A stretch of DNA of 33,622 nucleotides, taken from positions 1 through 33,622 of the forward strand of contig CALGJF010000068.1 of NCBI GenBank assembly GCA_937914945.1. The letters are read 5' to 3'. A program made the position numbers and the translations under genes. Shown here one piece after another: positions 7,431-16,364 of the stretch (its first letter is position 1; each line of letters opens with the position of its first letter). Under the pieces are notes generated by a model that was given only the letters and a program-made list of their open reading frames with translations, was not told the origin of the DNA and made no database searches. This DNA comes from an uncultured Bacteroidales bacterium. GTDB lineage: Bacteria; Bacteroidota; Bacteroidia; Bacteroidales; Bacteroidaceae.

Positions 7431-9095
7431 TTACTTGTTTGTTCTTTTAGAAGCAGCCTCAAGCGCAAAATCATAAGCACTCATATAGTTCTTTATAAAG
7501 TGCTTCCACAAAGCCTTCTCGGCCATTTTTGCAGCCTTTTTACGGTAGTCGGCAACCTCTTTCTCGGAAATTTTTGCAAAGATACAAATTGTTTTTGTAA
7601 TTTCCTCGGCTGCATCGAAATAGTTGCTATCGTTTCTGCTTATAACCTCAACACCATCAGATAATTTACCCGTGCGACCAAGCACCGAATTTACCCACAA
7701 ACCAAAGCCTGCAAGGTCTGTTGTGATGGTGGGTATGTGGAAGGCGGCACTCTCAAGCGGAGTGTAACCCCATGGCTCGTAGTACGAGGGATAGATATTG
7801 AGGTCGTTACCGATAAGCACATCGTAATAATCTACATTAAAGACACCATCGTTGCCTTTGAGATAGCAGGGCACGTAGATAACCTTTACACGATTCTTGC
7901 CACTGCGGTTATCAAGGAAGTGGTTGCGTATGGAGCAAGCAATGGCATCATCGTAGAAGTTATTGAGGTTGTGGGTGAGGTAAGGATTGGGCAATGGAGA
8001 ATTCCATTGTGTTTCACTCGATGCAAGGCGCTGGCAGAGGTCCTCACGGGCTGTATCGGACCATGCGGGCACATCGATGAATGCTACTACATCGCGTGTG
8101 AGTTCCTCACATGCGTTAAGGCGCGACATAGCCTCCAAGAACATATCAATACCCTTGTTGCGCATCTCCATGCGACCACCTATACCTATTATAAGAGCAT
8201 CGTCTGAAATTTTGTCGCCTGTAAGAGCCGCAGCCACACGCAGACGGGCTGCACGAGCCTGCTCGCGCTTTGCGGTAAAATCCTTGCCTGTGGGAACAAA
8301 ATCCTTTTCAAAGCCATTTTCAAGAATAACATCGATTTTGCGCTCAATCAGCTGTTCACACTCGCGTGCTGTAATCTCGCTTACGGTTGTAAAGCAATCG
8401 ACATTTGCAGCGCTCACACGCTCAACAGAGTGCTTCGACTGCACATTGAGTTCGTTTGCCATCTGGTCGCCATTGTAGCCCTCGAAATAGTCATAGAGAG
8501 GTTTGCCGTTTGATGCAATGGAGCGGCCGATACTTGTTGCATGGGTGGTAAATATTGTTCCTGCCTGGGGAAGATGTTTCTTCACATAGAGAGCAGCTCC
8601 ACCACTCTGCCATTCATGAGCCTGAACAACGACATTGCCCTTCTTAACAACTTTTTTATAGAAACTCTCTATTACACGGCCAACAGAATAACCGAATATC
8701 ATAGAATCGTCGTAGTCGCCATAGCCATGGAGTGAGTCTACACCAAAATCGTTCCACAACTCGCTATATATAGCGTCTTTATCCTCCATGTATCCTTTGT
8801 AATCAACCAAAATCACTTTGGGACGACCGGGAATTTCCCAATAACCACAACGCACAGTGAGTTTTTCACCTTCAAGAGATTTGCGCCATGCGTTCCACAA
8901 ACGCTTATCCTCGGTAAAGAGAGGATTCTCTTTGTTTTTCCAAAGATCGGGACCGATATATATGGCATTCAACCCCTCTACTTGCGAAAGTGTGCGTGCC
9001 TTTGTCGATACTACTGTATATATACCACCGACCTTATTACATACTTCCCAGCTAATTTCAAAAAGATATTCGGGAAGCGATAGTTCTTTTTTCAT
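7431..9095 (-). CDS. Glycogen synthase, GT3-like
   Basis: Glycosyltransferase that extends alpha-1,4-glucan chains. The sequence looks like the animal/fungal GT3 type rather than bacterial GlgA (GT5). The N-terminal donor-site loop is EVCNKVGGIYTV (17-28), followed by QAHEW (158-162), THATSIGR (184-191), GIGGRMEMRNKG (304-315) and the E-x7-E motif in YYEPWGYTPLE (Glu440 and Glu448). GT3 enzymes normally use UDP-glucose, which is consistent with the absence of a glgC (ADP-glucose pyrophosphorylase) gene in this window. Length is 554 aa, shorter than the eukaryotic enzymes because their regulatory N- and C-terminal phosphorylation tails are missing. The gene starts the operon with glgP and has a leader of about 105 bases. 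Confidence 0.93.
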   Translation of the reverse strand: MKKELSLPEYLFEISWEVCNKVGGIYTVVSTKARTLSQVEGLNAIYIGPDLWKNKENPLFTEDKRLWNAWRKSLEGEKLTVRCGYWEIPGRPKVILVDYKGYMEDKDAIYSELWNDFGVDSLHGYGDYDDSMIFGYSVGRVIESFYKKVVKKGNVVVQAHEWQSGGAALYVKKHLPQAGTIFTTHATSIGRSIASNGKPLYDYFEGYNGDQMANELNVQSKHSVERVSAANVDCFTTVSEITARECEQLIERKIDVILENGFEKDFVPTGKDFTAKREQARAARLRVAAALTGDKISDDALIIGIGGRMEMRNKGIDMFLEAMSRLNACEELTRDVVAFIDVPAWSDTAREDLCQRLASSETQWNSPLPNPYLTHNLNNFYDDAIACSIRNHFLDNRSGKNRVKVIYVPCYLKGNDGVFNVDYYDVLIGNDLNIYPSYYEPWGYTPLESAAFHIPTITTDLAGFGLWVNSVLGRTGKLSDGVEVISRNDSNYFDAAEEITKTICIFAKISEKEVADYRKKAAKMAEKALWKHFIKNYMSAYDFALEAASKRTNK

Positions 9096-9168
9096 AAAAA
9101 TTGTTGTTTCAAAAAAAATGCGGGTGCTTCACGCCCGAAACACCTTATTTATAATAATAACAAATAGG

Positions 9169-9185
9169 GAGAAGGAGCCCTTCTC
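9169..9185 (-). promoter_or_regulatory. Leader hairpin of the glycogen synthase transcript
   Basis: Within the predicted leader, a 7-bp perfect stem with a 3-base loop sits close to the transcript start. A second, bulged G/C-rich hairpin lies at about 9121-9136, nearer the start codon. Their role is unknown; they may stabilise the mRNA or control translation. Confidence 0.3.
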
Positions 9186-9206
9186 TCTATCTACGTTATT
9201 TCGCAA

Positions 9207-9238
9207 CAAAGATAATATATTTTTTTGAAATAGTAAAA
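9207..9238 (-). promoter_or_regulatory. Predicted promoter of the glycogen synthase-glgP operon
   Basis: The minus strand reads TATCTTTG at 9207-9214, a full match to the Bacteroidota -7 box. TTTT at 9235-9238, 20 bases upstream, is one mismatch from the TTTG -33 box. Transcription would start near 9200. Confidence 0.55.
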
Positions 9239-9315
9239 TTATAGCACATATAACAATGTAATGTAAACCAAGATATATTGCAAAAGCCGAGCAGACAAAA
9301 GAGAACAATACGTAA

Positions 9316-9352
9316 AAAAACAGCTGCCTCTTTTTTGAAGGCAACTGTTTTT
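9316..9352 (-). terminator. Terminator of the V-type ATPase operon
   Basis: Hairpin of 14 bp with one internal mismatch (9316-9329 with 9339-9352). A/T-rich outer arms supply a T-tract on the minus strand. It lies about 20 bases downstream of the subunit K stop codon. Confidence 0.75.
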
Positions 9353-9373
9353 CATTTGATAACCCTGAAATAA

Positions 9374-9793
9374 TTACACAAGGAATGTTGCTACAAGAGC
9401 AAGAATTGCGTAGAACTCGGGGAAAGCTGCATAAATCATGGTGTTTGTCTGCACATCGTGGCCCTGTGAGATACCTACGATACCGTTGGCACAAATCTGT
9501 CCCTGGCGGATAGCAGAGAACAAGCATACCAAACCAACACCAAGACCTACACCAAACCACAAATAACCGGTCTCGGCATTAACTTTGCCAAAGTGAAGCA
9601 AGAAAGCCAAGAAACCATAAAGTCCCTGTGTAGCGGGCAGAGCCGAAAGAATCATGTAACCGGCCGATTTTGAAGGGTCTTTCTTCAAAGCACCCTCGGC
9701 AGCATTACCTGCGATTGATGTACCATAGCAACTGCCAATACCAGCGAGTCCCAACATGAGACCCATTCCCAAATAACCTAATAATTCGTTCAT
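9374..9793 (-). CDS. ntpK: V/A-type ATPase subunit K (proteolipid)
   Basis: Rotor-ring subunit that carries the ion across the membrane. The 139-residue protein has four hydrophobic helices in two hairpins, as in NtpK-type duplicated proteolipids, though it is shorter than the 156-residue Enterococcus hirae protein. The ion-binding carboxylate is Glu126 in AAFPEFYAIL. The first hairpin has LPATQG (Leu52, Thr55, Gln56) and the second has IRQGQ (Gln97). These five positions correspond to Leu61, Thr64, Gln65, Gln110 and Glu139, which bind Na+ in E. hirae. A sodium-coupled enzyme is therefore inferred, not proven. It is the last gene of the operon, 44 bases after subunit I, and is followed by a terminator. 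Confidence 0.95.
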   Translation of the reverse strand: MNELLGYLGMGLMLGLAGIGSCYGTSIAGNAAEGALKKDPSKSAGYMILSALPATQGLYGFLAFLLHFGKVNAETGYLWFGVGLGVGLVCLFSAIRQGQICANGIVGISQGHDVQTNTMIYAAFPEFYAILALVATFLV

Positions 9794-9837
9794 AATTTTT
9801 TAATTTTTTATTTATTTATATTTATTGTTTCAACTGT

Positions 9838-11679
9838 TTAATCCTTATTGAAAGGTTTATACTCAACACCCTTGCCATCGTAGCCTGCATTCTTGAAATA
9901 CTCTACAAAGGTCAAACGCAGAGGGTGAACAAAAGCACTCAGGCAGGACATTGCTATATTAAGAGTATGGCCAAATACTATTATCAAACCGAATCCTATC
10001 CAGCCGATAACAGCGCCAACACCCTCCTGCCCCTCAACAACCATAAGAGCAAGGCTGTTAAAGGTCTCTCCAAGCATACCGCCGGCCAAGCCCAAAGCAA
10101 AGAGGCGTATGTATGAAAGGATATCGCCAAGCAGGCCCGATGCCATATTGTAGGTATCCCACAGACCGGCACCGATGTTTAAGAACACGTTACGCTCAAA
10201 GCTATTTAGCAGATAGATACCAACTGCACCTATGCCACCTACTGCAATTAGAGCCCATTTAGAGACATCGGCCGGGATAATGCTCAGGAACGAGAGTGTG
10301 CCCACAATGACACCGCCCACAACCACAAGCCACCAACCCCATGTGCTCAACGACTCTTTGAAACCGAAGAAGAAGGTGTTGTTTATAGCCTTTACGGTCA
10401 TGGCAACCGATATATGCACCACACCGATGGCAAGCGCAAGTATCATCTGTTTGTTATATGTAGAACCAAAGAGTTCCACATCGCCCGAGATGATAAATTG
10501 CTTTAATTCCTGTGGGATATCGGAGCTTATAAGGCTCATACCGAAGAATGTACCCAATATAGCACCGATAACGGTGGTAAATATACCAAGTGTTATCACA
10601 AGATTCATCATGCCTGCCATATCCTTGCCCAATTTCTTTTTAAGCAAGAAACCAAGCAGAATGAGAATGAGACCATAGCCGGCATCGCCCATACAGAATG
10701 CGAAGAACAACGAGAAGAAGGGTGCCACAATGGGTGTGGGATCGAAATCGGTACCACTTGGCATACCATACATCTTTGTCAGCACTTCGTACATGCGTGT
10801 AAATGCATTGTTCTTGAACTTCACAGGCACGTTATCGCCCAATTTGGGCTTGCTGATTTGGTAAAAGACACACTCCTTCTCGAGCATATCCACCAACTGC
10901 GCCTTGTCATCCTCGGGCACCCATCCCTGCAACAGCAACAGTTTGTCGCCCGATACCTTCTCGCCCGAAAGTGCTACATTTGAGAATTTCATCTGCTTGT
11001 GTAGGGCTGCCAATCCGGCTGTAATAGTTGCAAGATTCTCTTGTGCAAAAGTTTTTATGCCCTCCTCTTTTGATGCAATGGCAGCCGTAATACTCTCCGC
11101 TTCGGCTTTGAGTGCCGACAACGATGCGGTGGGCAATTTTGCAGCCTCGGCATCTATATCCACCTGCACACTATTGGGGGTAACGGTGGCAAAATAGAGT
11201 TTTGATGCACCACCACCCACAACAATGGCGTTATAGAGTTCACTCCACTCTTCTTTGAAATCTTTTGCTGTGGTTATGAAGAACTTCACATCGTACCCTG
11301 CATGCGACAATTTCTCAATAAGAGAGAAATCGAACTCGCCCCACGGAGCAACGGTTGCAATATCCTTTTCCACCACCTGAAGGGCCACTTTCAGCTGCTC
11401 CACATCGGTAAAAAGGTTATCGGCAGCATCGAGCAACGCGGTATAGTCGGCACCCTCAATTGCGGGAGCGACAGCCTCGGCACCACTCTTTTCAAGACTC
11501 TTTATTATGCGGGTGTAACGATTGGAAAGCGCAAGCATATCCTGCACCTCGGGAGAATCGGGTGTGCCGCTGGTTTTCTCCTCCACGTGTACTACTCCTA
11601 CGGTGCGCAAGCGTTCGAGGAACGCCTCATACTCCTTATGATATATAAGGAATGTCAATTTGTTCATCTTGCTTATCAT
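9838..11679 (-). CDS. ntpI: V/A-type ATPase subunit I
   Basis: Membrane stator subunit that forms the ion half-channels next to the K ring and anchors the peripheral stalks. Residues 1 to about 315 form the cytoplasmic alpha/beta and coiled-coil arm. From about 317 (IVAPFFSLFFAFCMGDAGYGL) there are seven to eight transmembrane helices. The essential arginine of the half-channel is visible as Arg525 in GDILSYIRLFALGLAG. Length is 613 aa, typical for bacterial subunit I. Its ATG overlaps the stop codon of subunit D by four bases (ATGA), so translational coupling is likely; a second ATG at 11667 (MNKLTFL) is possible. Confidence 0.96.
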   Translation of the reverse strand: MISKMNKLTFLIYHKEYEAFLERLRTVGVVHVEEKTSGTPDSPEVQDMLALSNRYTRIIKSLEKSGAEAVAPAIEGADYTALLDAADNLFTDVEQLKVALQVVEKDIATVAPWGEFDFSLIEKLSHAGYDVKFFITTAKDFKEEWSELYNAIVVGGGASKLYFATVTPNSVQVDIDAEAAKLPTASLSALKAEAESITAAIASKEEGIKTFAQENLATITAGLAALHKQMKFSNVALSGEKVSGDKLLLLQGWVPEDDKAQLVDMLEKECVFYQISKPKLGDNVPVKFKNNAFTRMYEVLTKMYGMPSGTDFDPTPIVAPFFSLFFAFCMGDAGYGLILILLGFLLKKKLGKDMAGMMNLVITLGIFTTVIGAILGTFFGMSLISSDIPQELKQFIISGDVELFGSTYNKQMILALAIGVVHISVAMTVKAINNTFFFGFKESLSTWGWWLVVVGGVIVGTLSFLSIIPADVSKWALIAVGGIGAVGIYLLNSFERNVFLNIGAGLWDTYNMASGLLGDILSYIRLFALGLAGGMLGETFNSLALMVVEGQEGVGAVIGWIGFGLIIVFGHTLNIAMSCLSAFVHPLRLTFVEYFKNAGYDGKGVEYKPFNKD

Positions 11680-12278
11680 ACCTCTGCCTCCTCTCTCTGT
11701 TCAAGAAGAGATTTCAAAATCTTCTGTGAAGATTTTGACAAGTTCTCTTCATCTTCCATAAATCGTTTAATCTTTCTTATCGCATCCTGATAACCGGGAA
11801 TTTGCACCTTCTCAAAAAGATTTACCTTTTGAGTGGTCTTTTTACGTGCATTCTCCAGGAGTTCCAGCTTGCGATTGAGCAATTCACGGCGAATAGCCGT
11901 CATTGCCATCTGCTTCAGCAACTCTATACCATCGGCAAACCACTTGGGCGAGCTGAAAAGACTGTATGGAGCTACCACGAAATCGGCATGCTGCAAGATG
12001 GGGACTTTTACGCCGGCCACCTTTTGCTCCACGATTGAGAGGTCGCCTGTTTTCACAAGCGAAGCATCGAACTCGTTCCACAGAGCAAAGAGTGCGCGGT
12101 ACAGTTCCAACTGTCTTGCATACTCCTCATCGTGTTGCATCATCTCGGTCTTGCATTTTTTTACCTCTATACGCAATGCGCTCTCCTTGTTCTTGATGAT
12201 AGGAAGGGTGCGCACTCGCATTTTCAGCTGCTTTTCGAGATTCTGAAGCGATGTTTTATTATATTGAAATGCAATCAT
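11676..12278 (-). CDS. ntpD: V/A-type ATPase subunit D
   Basis: Central-stalk (rotor shaft) subunit that turns inside the A3B3 head. The 200-residue protein is mostly charged helix at both ends (from FQYNKTSLQNLEKQLK and to the lysine/glutamate-rich C-terminus), with a less helical middle around residues 80-120, as expected for the antiparallel coiled coil of subunit D. The C-terminal segment FEKVQIPGYQDAIRKIKRF corresponds to the conserved NALE.v.IP...iRYI region of the family. It lies 17 bases after subunit B and overlaps subunit I by four bases. Confidence 0.93.
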   Translation of the reverse strand: MIAFQYNKTSLQNLEKQLKMRVRTLPIIKNKESALRIEVKKCKTEMMQHDEEYARQLELYRALFALWNEFDASLVKTGDLSIVEQKVAGVKVPILQHADFVVAPYSLFSSPKWFADGIELLKQMAMTAIRRELLNRKLELLENARKKTTQKVNLFEKVQIPGYQDAIRKIKRFMEDEENLSKSSQKILKSLLEQREEAEV

Positions 12279-12295
12279 TCCTTAATTATCACAAA

Positions 12296-13615
12296 TTATT
12301 TCTTCCAATATGTATCGACAAGTTCCTGACGTATATTCACCTCCTCGGGTTTGAAGTACTCGGCAAACAAGCCCCATGTAACATCGAGCATCTCTGTTGT
12401 ATTGAGATTGACATCGATAGCCAATAGTTTATCGGAGTAATCTCGTGCAAACGATAGTGTACGCTTGTCGTAATCGGTGAGGTCGAAACCATTCTCCAGC
12501 TTGGTCTTGGCATTTGCGGCATCGGCATAAAGACGTACTGCTGCATTCATCACCTGCGGGTGGTCTTTACGTGTCTTTTTACCGGCTACAAGCTGTTTCA
12601 AACGAGAGAGTGAACGGAAAGGATCGACAACAACCTTACCGATATCACTGTCGCGACGCAAGAAGAGCTGTCCCTCGGTAATATAACCTGTGTTATCGGG
12701 AACGGCGTGTGTAATATCGCCACCCGAAAGGGTTGTTACCGCAATAATTGTGATGGAGCCGCCTGCGGGGAACTGCACTGCCTTCTCGTAAATCTTTGCA
12801 AGGTCGCTGTAAAGAGAACCGGGCATAGAGTCTTTAGAGGGAATCTGGTCCATGCGGTTCGACACGATAGAGAGTGCATCGGCATACATTGTCATATCGG
12901 TGAGCAGCACAAGCACTTTCTGGTTTTTCTCCACTGCAAAATATTCTGCTGCGGTAAGTGCCATATCGGGGATGAGCAGACGCTCAACCGCGGGATCCTC
13001 GGTTGTATTCATGAAGCAGATGATGCGGTCGAGCGCACCTGCGTTTGAGAACAGATTCTTAAAGTAGAGGTAATCGTCATTTGTCATACCCATACCGCCA
13101 AGAATAATTTTATCGGTCTCGGCACGCATAGCCACGTTTGCCATTACCTGGTTGTATGGTTGGTCGGGGTCGGCAAAGAAAGGAATCTTCTGACCTGTTA
13201 CAAGGGTGTTGTTAAGGTCGATACCGGCAATACCTGTTGCAATGAGTTCAGATGGCTGTTTACGACGAACAGGGTTCACCGAAGGGCCGCCAATCTCAAC
13301 CTCGGTACCTTCAACAACGGGACCGCCATCGATGGGATCGCCGTATGCATTGAAGAAACGGCCTGTGAGCTGGTCGCTCACCTTCAGAGAGGGAGCCTTG
13401 CCCATGAACACAACCTCGGCATTTGTGGGGATACCGCCTGTACCCTCGAACACCTGCAAGGTAACCTCGTCGCCCATAATCTTTACAACCTGTGCTAACT
13501 TACCATTCACCGTGGCCAACTCGTCGTAGCCCACACCTGTTGCTTTGAGCGAACAGGTTGCCTTTGTGATGGCATTTATCTTTGTATATATTTTCTGAAA
13601 TGCTTCTGTTGCCAT
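12296..13615 (-). CDS. ntpB: V/A-type ATPase subunit B (non-catalytic)
   Basis: Non-catalytic subunit of the A3B3 head. It has the F1/V1 beta-barrel and nucleotide-binding-like fold, but the P-loop is replaced by GQKIPFFADPDQPYNQV (141-157), which is diagnostic of subunit B. Other blocks are RLLIPDMALTAAEY (212-225), LLTDMTMYADAL (237-248), PDNTGYITEGQ and GKKTRKDH near residues 360-366, whose arginine corresponds to the Arg finger. Length is 439 aa from the ATG at 13615 (MATEAFQK). A longer in-frame form to 13684 would overlay the small ORF at 13630-13722 and is not supported. It follows that small ORF after 14 bases. Confidence 0.96.
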   Translation of the reverse strand: MATEAFQKIYTKINAITKATCSLKATGVGYDELATVNGKLAQVVKIMGDEVTLQVFEGTGGIPTNAEVVFMGKAPSLKVSDQLTGRFFNAYGDPIDGGPVVEGTEVEIGGPSVNPVRRKQPSELIATGIAGIDLNNTLVTGQKIPFFADPDQPYNQVMANVAMRAETDKIILGGMGMTNDDYLYFKNLFSNAGALDRIICFMNTTEDPAVERLLIPDMALTAAEYFAVEKNQKVLVLLTDMTMYADALSIVSNRMDQIPSKDSMPGSLYSDLAKIYEKAVQFPAGGSITIIAVTTLSGGDITHAVPDNTGYITEGQLFLRRDSDIGKVVVDPFRSLSRLKQLVAGKKTRKDHPQVMNAAVRLYADAANAKTKLENGFDLTDYDKRTLSFARDYSDKLLAIDVNLNTTEMLDVTWGLFAEYFKPEEVNIRQELVDTYWKK

Positions 13616-13629
13616 AATCTTATATTTAA

Positions 13630-13722
13630 TTACTTCAAGCCTGTCAAGACCACATATATAAACCCTATAACACCGATAACCCAACCGATATTATAACCTA
13701 TGAAATATCCGAAATCGTCCAT
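13630..13722 (-). CDS. Small single-pass membrane peptide in the ATPase operon
   Basis: A 30-codon open frame lies between subunits A and B, 29 bases after the A stop and 14 bases before the B start. It begins with ATG at 13722 (MDDFGYFIGYNIGW) and ends ...YVVLTGLK before TAA at 13630-13632. About 24 of its residues form one glycine-rich hydrophobic helix flanked by two Asp at the N-terminus and a Lys at the C-terminus, as expected for a small membrane protein. The start has an A/T-rich leader like its neighbours. Without this ORF the A-B gap would be 136 bases, against 3-44 bases elsewhere in the operon. I know of no named family; a role as an ATPase accessory subunit is an inference from position. 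Confidence 0.6.
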   Translation of the reverse strand: MDDFGYFIGYNIGWVIGVIGFIYVVLTGLK

Positions 13723-13751
13723 TATTATTTACCATTAAACCTAATTAATTA

Positions 13752-15506
13752 TTAAGCCTTACGGGTTTGCAACAACTCTTCGAGAGAAGCAAGATAGCTG
13801 CTGTATTTCTCCGACTTATACTCCGAGTAGTTCATCTGTTTGCAGATGTTGATTACCTTCTTAAAGAAATCGGTAACCTCCTGGAAATTGGCAAACTCAT
13901 ACTCGGAACGGCAGATATCTGTTACGATATTGAGCATTGCTTGCTGACGCTCCAAGGGAGTAACTGCATCAATCTCGTCAAATGCATCCTGCTGCAATAC
14001 AACGAAATCAATAAGTTCCGATTTCCAGAATGTAACGTGGTATTCAACGGGCACACCGTCGTCGCCAAGAATGTTTATCTGCTCGGCAATCTCCTTACCG
14101 CGCAACAGACGTGTTTTAGCCTCGTTCACCATCTCAATCCAACCATTGCCGATACGGCTTGTGATGTATTCGGCAAATTCGGGATATTCAAGATATTTTG
14201 AATATGAGTCTATGGGGTTCACAGCGGGATAGCGTTTCTTGTCGGCACGCTCCTGCTCCAAGGCATAGAAACAGCGGGCAACCTTCTTGGTATTCTCGGT
14301 AACGGGCTCTTTGAGGTTACCACCGGCAGGCGATACGGTACCAATGAAAGTAATAGAGCCAATCTCGTTGTTGTTAAGCACTACATAACCCGCGCGGCTG
14401 TAGAAGTTGGCAATGATTGCCGATATATCCATAGGGAAGGCATCGGGGCCGGGAAGTTCCTCCATGCGGTTAGACATCTCGCGCAATGCCTGTGCCCAAC
14501 GAGATGTTGAGTCGGCCATCAGCAACACGCGCAATCCCATGGCACGATAATACTCGGCAATGGTCATCGCTGTGTAAACAGAGGCTTCGCGGGCTGCCAC
14601 AGGCATGTTGGATGTGTTGGCGATGATTATTGTACGCTCCATAAGTTTGCGCCCTGTGTGGGGATCGACAAGTTCGGGGAATTCGGTAAAGATTTCCACA
14701 ACCTCGTTGGCACGCTCACCACATGCGGCTATGATAACAATATCGGCCTCGGCCTGTTTTGATATTGCATGCTGCAACACGGTTTTTCCTGTACCAAAGG
14801 GACCGGGGATGAAGCCTGTTCCACCCTCTACAATGGGATTGAGAGTATCGATGGTGCGCACACCGGTTTCGAGCAATTTGAAGGGGCGTGGTTTCTCTTT
14901 ATAGTCGGACATAGCCACACGCACGGGCCATTTCTGAATCATATTCAGCTCCTTTTCCTCGCCCTCCTCATTTGCAATGACAGCAATTACATCTGTAATC
15001 TTGTAGTCGCCGACTGCTGCAATCTTTTTAACAATCCATTTCCCTTCCAAAGCAAAGGGTGCCATGATTTTAAGGGGCTGGTGATTCTCCTCCACACTAC
15101 CTATCCATGCAGCGGCACCCACACTGTCGCCCACCTTTACAAGAGGCTCAAAGTGCCACACCTTATCTTCGTCGAGAGGGTTGGTGTAATCTCCACGTTT
15201 AAGGAAAACACCCTCCATTTTGTCAAGGTCGTTCTGCAAGCCGTCGTAGTTCTTTGAGAGCATACCCGGCGCCAACGACACCTCGAGCATGTGGCCTGTA
15301 AATTCCGCCTCCTCACCAATTTTCAAACGTCGTGTACTCTCAAACACCTGAACGTACACCTTCGCACCGTTTATCTTAATGACCTCGGCCATCAAGCGGT
15401 CGCCACCGGTTTTTATATAGCATATCTCATTCTGTGCCACAGGACCATCAACAGCCAGCAACACCATGTTAGCTATCACACCGGTTACTTTTCCTTTTGT
15501 TGCCAT
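13752..15506 (-). CDS. ntpA: V/A-type ATPase subunit A (catalytic)
   Basis: Catalytic ATP-hydrolysing or ATP-making subunit. The Walker A motif is GPFGTGKT (235-242), the catalytic Glu lies in CGERANE (Glu264), and the Walker B region is LLMADSTSRWAQALRE (Asp332), followed by MEELPG. The non-homologous insert typical of V/A-type A subunits is present between the beta-barrel and the P-loop (about 110-200). Length is 584 aa, normal. The gene lies 24 bases after the DUF2764 gene and 29 bases before the small membrane-peptide ORF. Confidence 0.97.
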   Translation of the reverse strand: MATKGKVTGVIANMVLLAVDGPVAQNEICYIKTGGDRLMAEVIKINGAKVYVQVFESTRRLKIGEEAEFTGHMLEVSLAPGMLSKNYDGLQNDLDKMEGVFLKRGDYTNPLDEDKVWHFEPLVKVGDSVGAAAWIGSVEENHQPLKIMAPFALEGKWIVKKIAAVGDYKITDVIAVIANEEGEEKELNMIQKWPVRVAMSDYKEKPRPFKLLETGVRTIDTLNPIVEGGTGFIPGPFGTGKTVLQHAISKQAEADIVIIAACGERANEVVEIFTEFPELVDPHTGRKLMERTIIIANTSNMPVAAREASVYTAMTIAEYYRAMGLRVLLMADSTSRWAQALREMSNRMEELPGPDAFPMDISAIIANFYSRAGYVVLNNNEIGSITFIGTVSPAGGNLKEPVTENTKKVARCFYALEQERADKKRYPAVNPIDSYSKYLEYPEFAEYITSRIGNGWIEMVNEAKTRLLRGKEIAEQINILGDDGVPVEYHVTFWKSELIDFVVLQQDAFDEIDAVTPLERQQAMLNIVTDICRSEYEFANFQEVTDFFKKVINICKQMNYSEYKSEKYSSYLASLEELLQTRKA

Positions 15507-15530
15507 ATATCTATTATTTAATTTCGTTTC

Positions 15531-16361
15531 TTAAACAGGCAGTTCAAGCCCGCCCTTCAATTCGTTTATCAGTTCGTTGTAGCGTTGCATACCTGTCTCA
15601 CTGTCGAGTTTAGACCAGCGGGAAAGTATGTCGAGTTTCTGCAAGAAGACGAAAAGCCTCTCCACGGTAAAGTAGTTAAAGACAGAATTGTCATCGAGCC
15701 ATGCCCAACGCAATTCGTCGAGCTGGTGCTCTCTCTCCTGCAATTTGTCATTCTCGCTCATGCGCTGAATGGTCTCCAGATATTCAAACGAACCGGACAA
15801 ACCAAAGTCGCGAGCACCCGAAGTGCGCAGTGCATCGGCAATTTCATTATCGCCAACAACCACATCCGATACATTCATTTTATATTTGCGGGCTGTCATT
15901 GCCACAAGCAGATTGTTTACATCGAGATTGAATGTAAACCAATCGCTGACAAATTTATTTTGCGATTTCACTGCATAGGCATAGTAATATGTGCTCAACA
16001 CATCGGGCCACATACGATTTACGTTCTGCTCGTTTTCAAAATAGCAGTCAAGGAAATCGTACAAATATGCAGGTACATCCGCGTCGCGCGCATCGCCATT
16101 CTTTGCCTGTGCAATAATGCCGAGCAACGCCTCTTTATCGTAGCAACCGACACGAGCCAACTCGGCTTCGCCGCCTTCGTGAAGGAGTTTCAGGATATTT
16201 TCGTTGTCCCATGCAAGGAAAAAGAGGTCGATACATTTGGCATCGGCCGAAGAGAGCAACGGATATATCTCCTCCCTGAAGCGATCAACAGAGTATGTTG
16301 TTTTGCTACCATCGAAAAGAATATCGGGCAAGCCTGCAACCAAGCAATAGTAACTGCTCAT
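15531..16361 (-). CDS. DUF2764 family protein of the V-type ATPase operon
   Basis: A 276-residue soluble protein beginning SSYYCLVAGLPDILFD, rich in aromatic and acidic residues and helical in character (for example ENEQNVNRMWPDVLSTYYYA). It matches the DUF2764 type that sits between E and A in the chlamydial, spirochaetal and Bacteroidota V-type ATPase operons. As these operons have no recognisable subunit C gene, DUF2764 has been taken as its likely counterpart, the socket between the K ring and the central stalk; that is inference. It starts 3 bases after the E stop and is followed by A after 24 bases, so it must be co-transcribed with them. Confidence 0.88.
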   Translation of the reverse strand: MSSYYCLVAGLPDILFDGSKTTYSVDRFREEIYPLLSSADAKCIDLFFLAWDNENILKLLHEGGEAELARVGCYDKEALLGIIAQAKNGDARDADVPAYLYDFLDCYFENEQNVNRMWPDVLSTYYYAYAVKSQNKFVSDWFTFNLDVNNLLVAMTARKYKMNVSDVVVGDNEIADALRTSGARDFGLSGSFEYLETIQRMSENDKLQEREHQLDELRWAWLDDNSVFNYFTVERLFVFLQKLDILSRWSKLDSETGMQRYNELINELKGGLELPV

Positions 16362-16364
16362 TGG

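Noticed and set aside
13616..13684. N-terminal extension of subunit B
   Set aside because: It adds residues not seen in the family and overlays the 30-codon membrane-peptide frame. The ATG at 13615 is the normal start.
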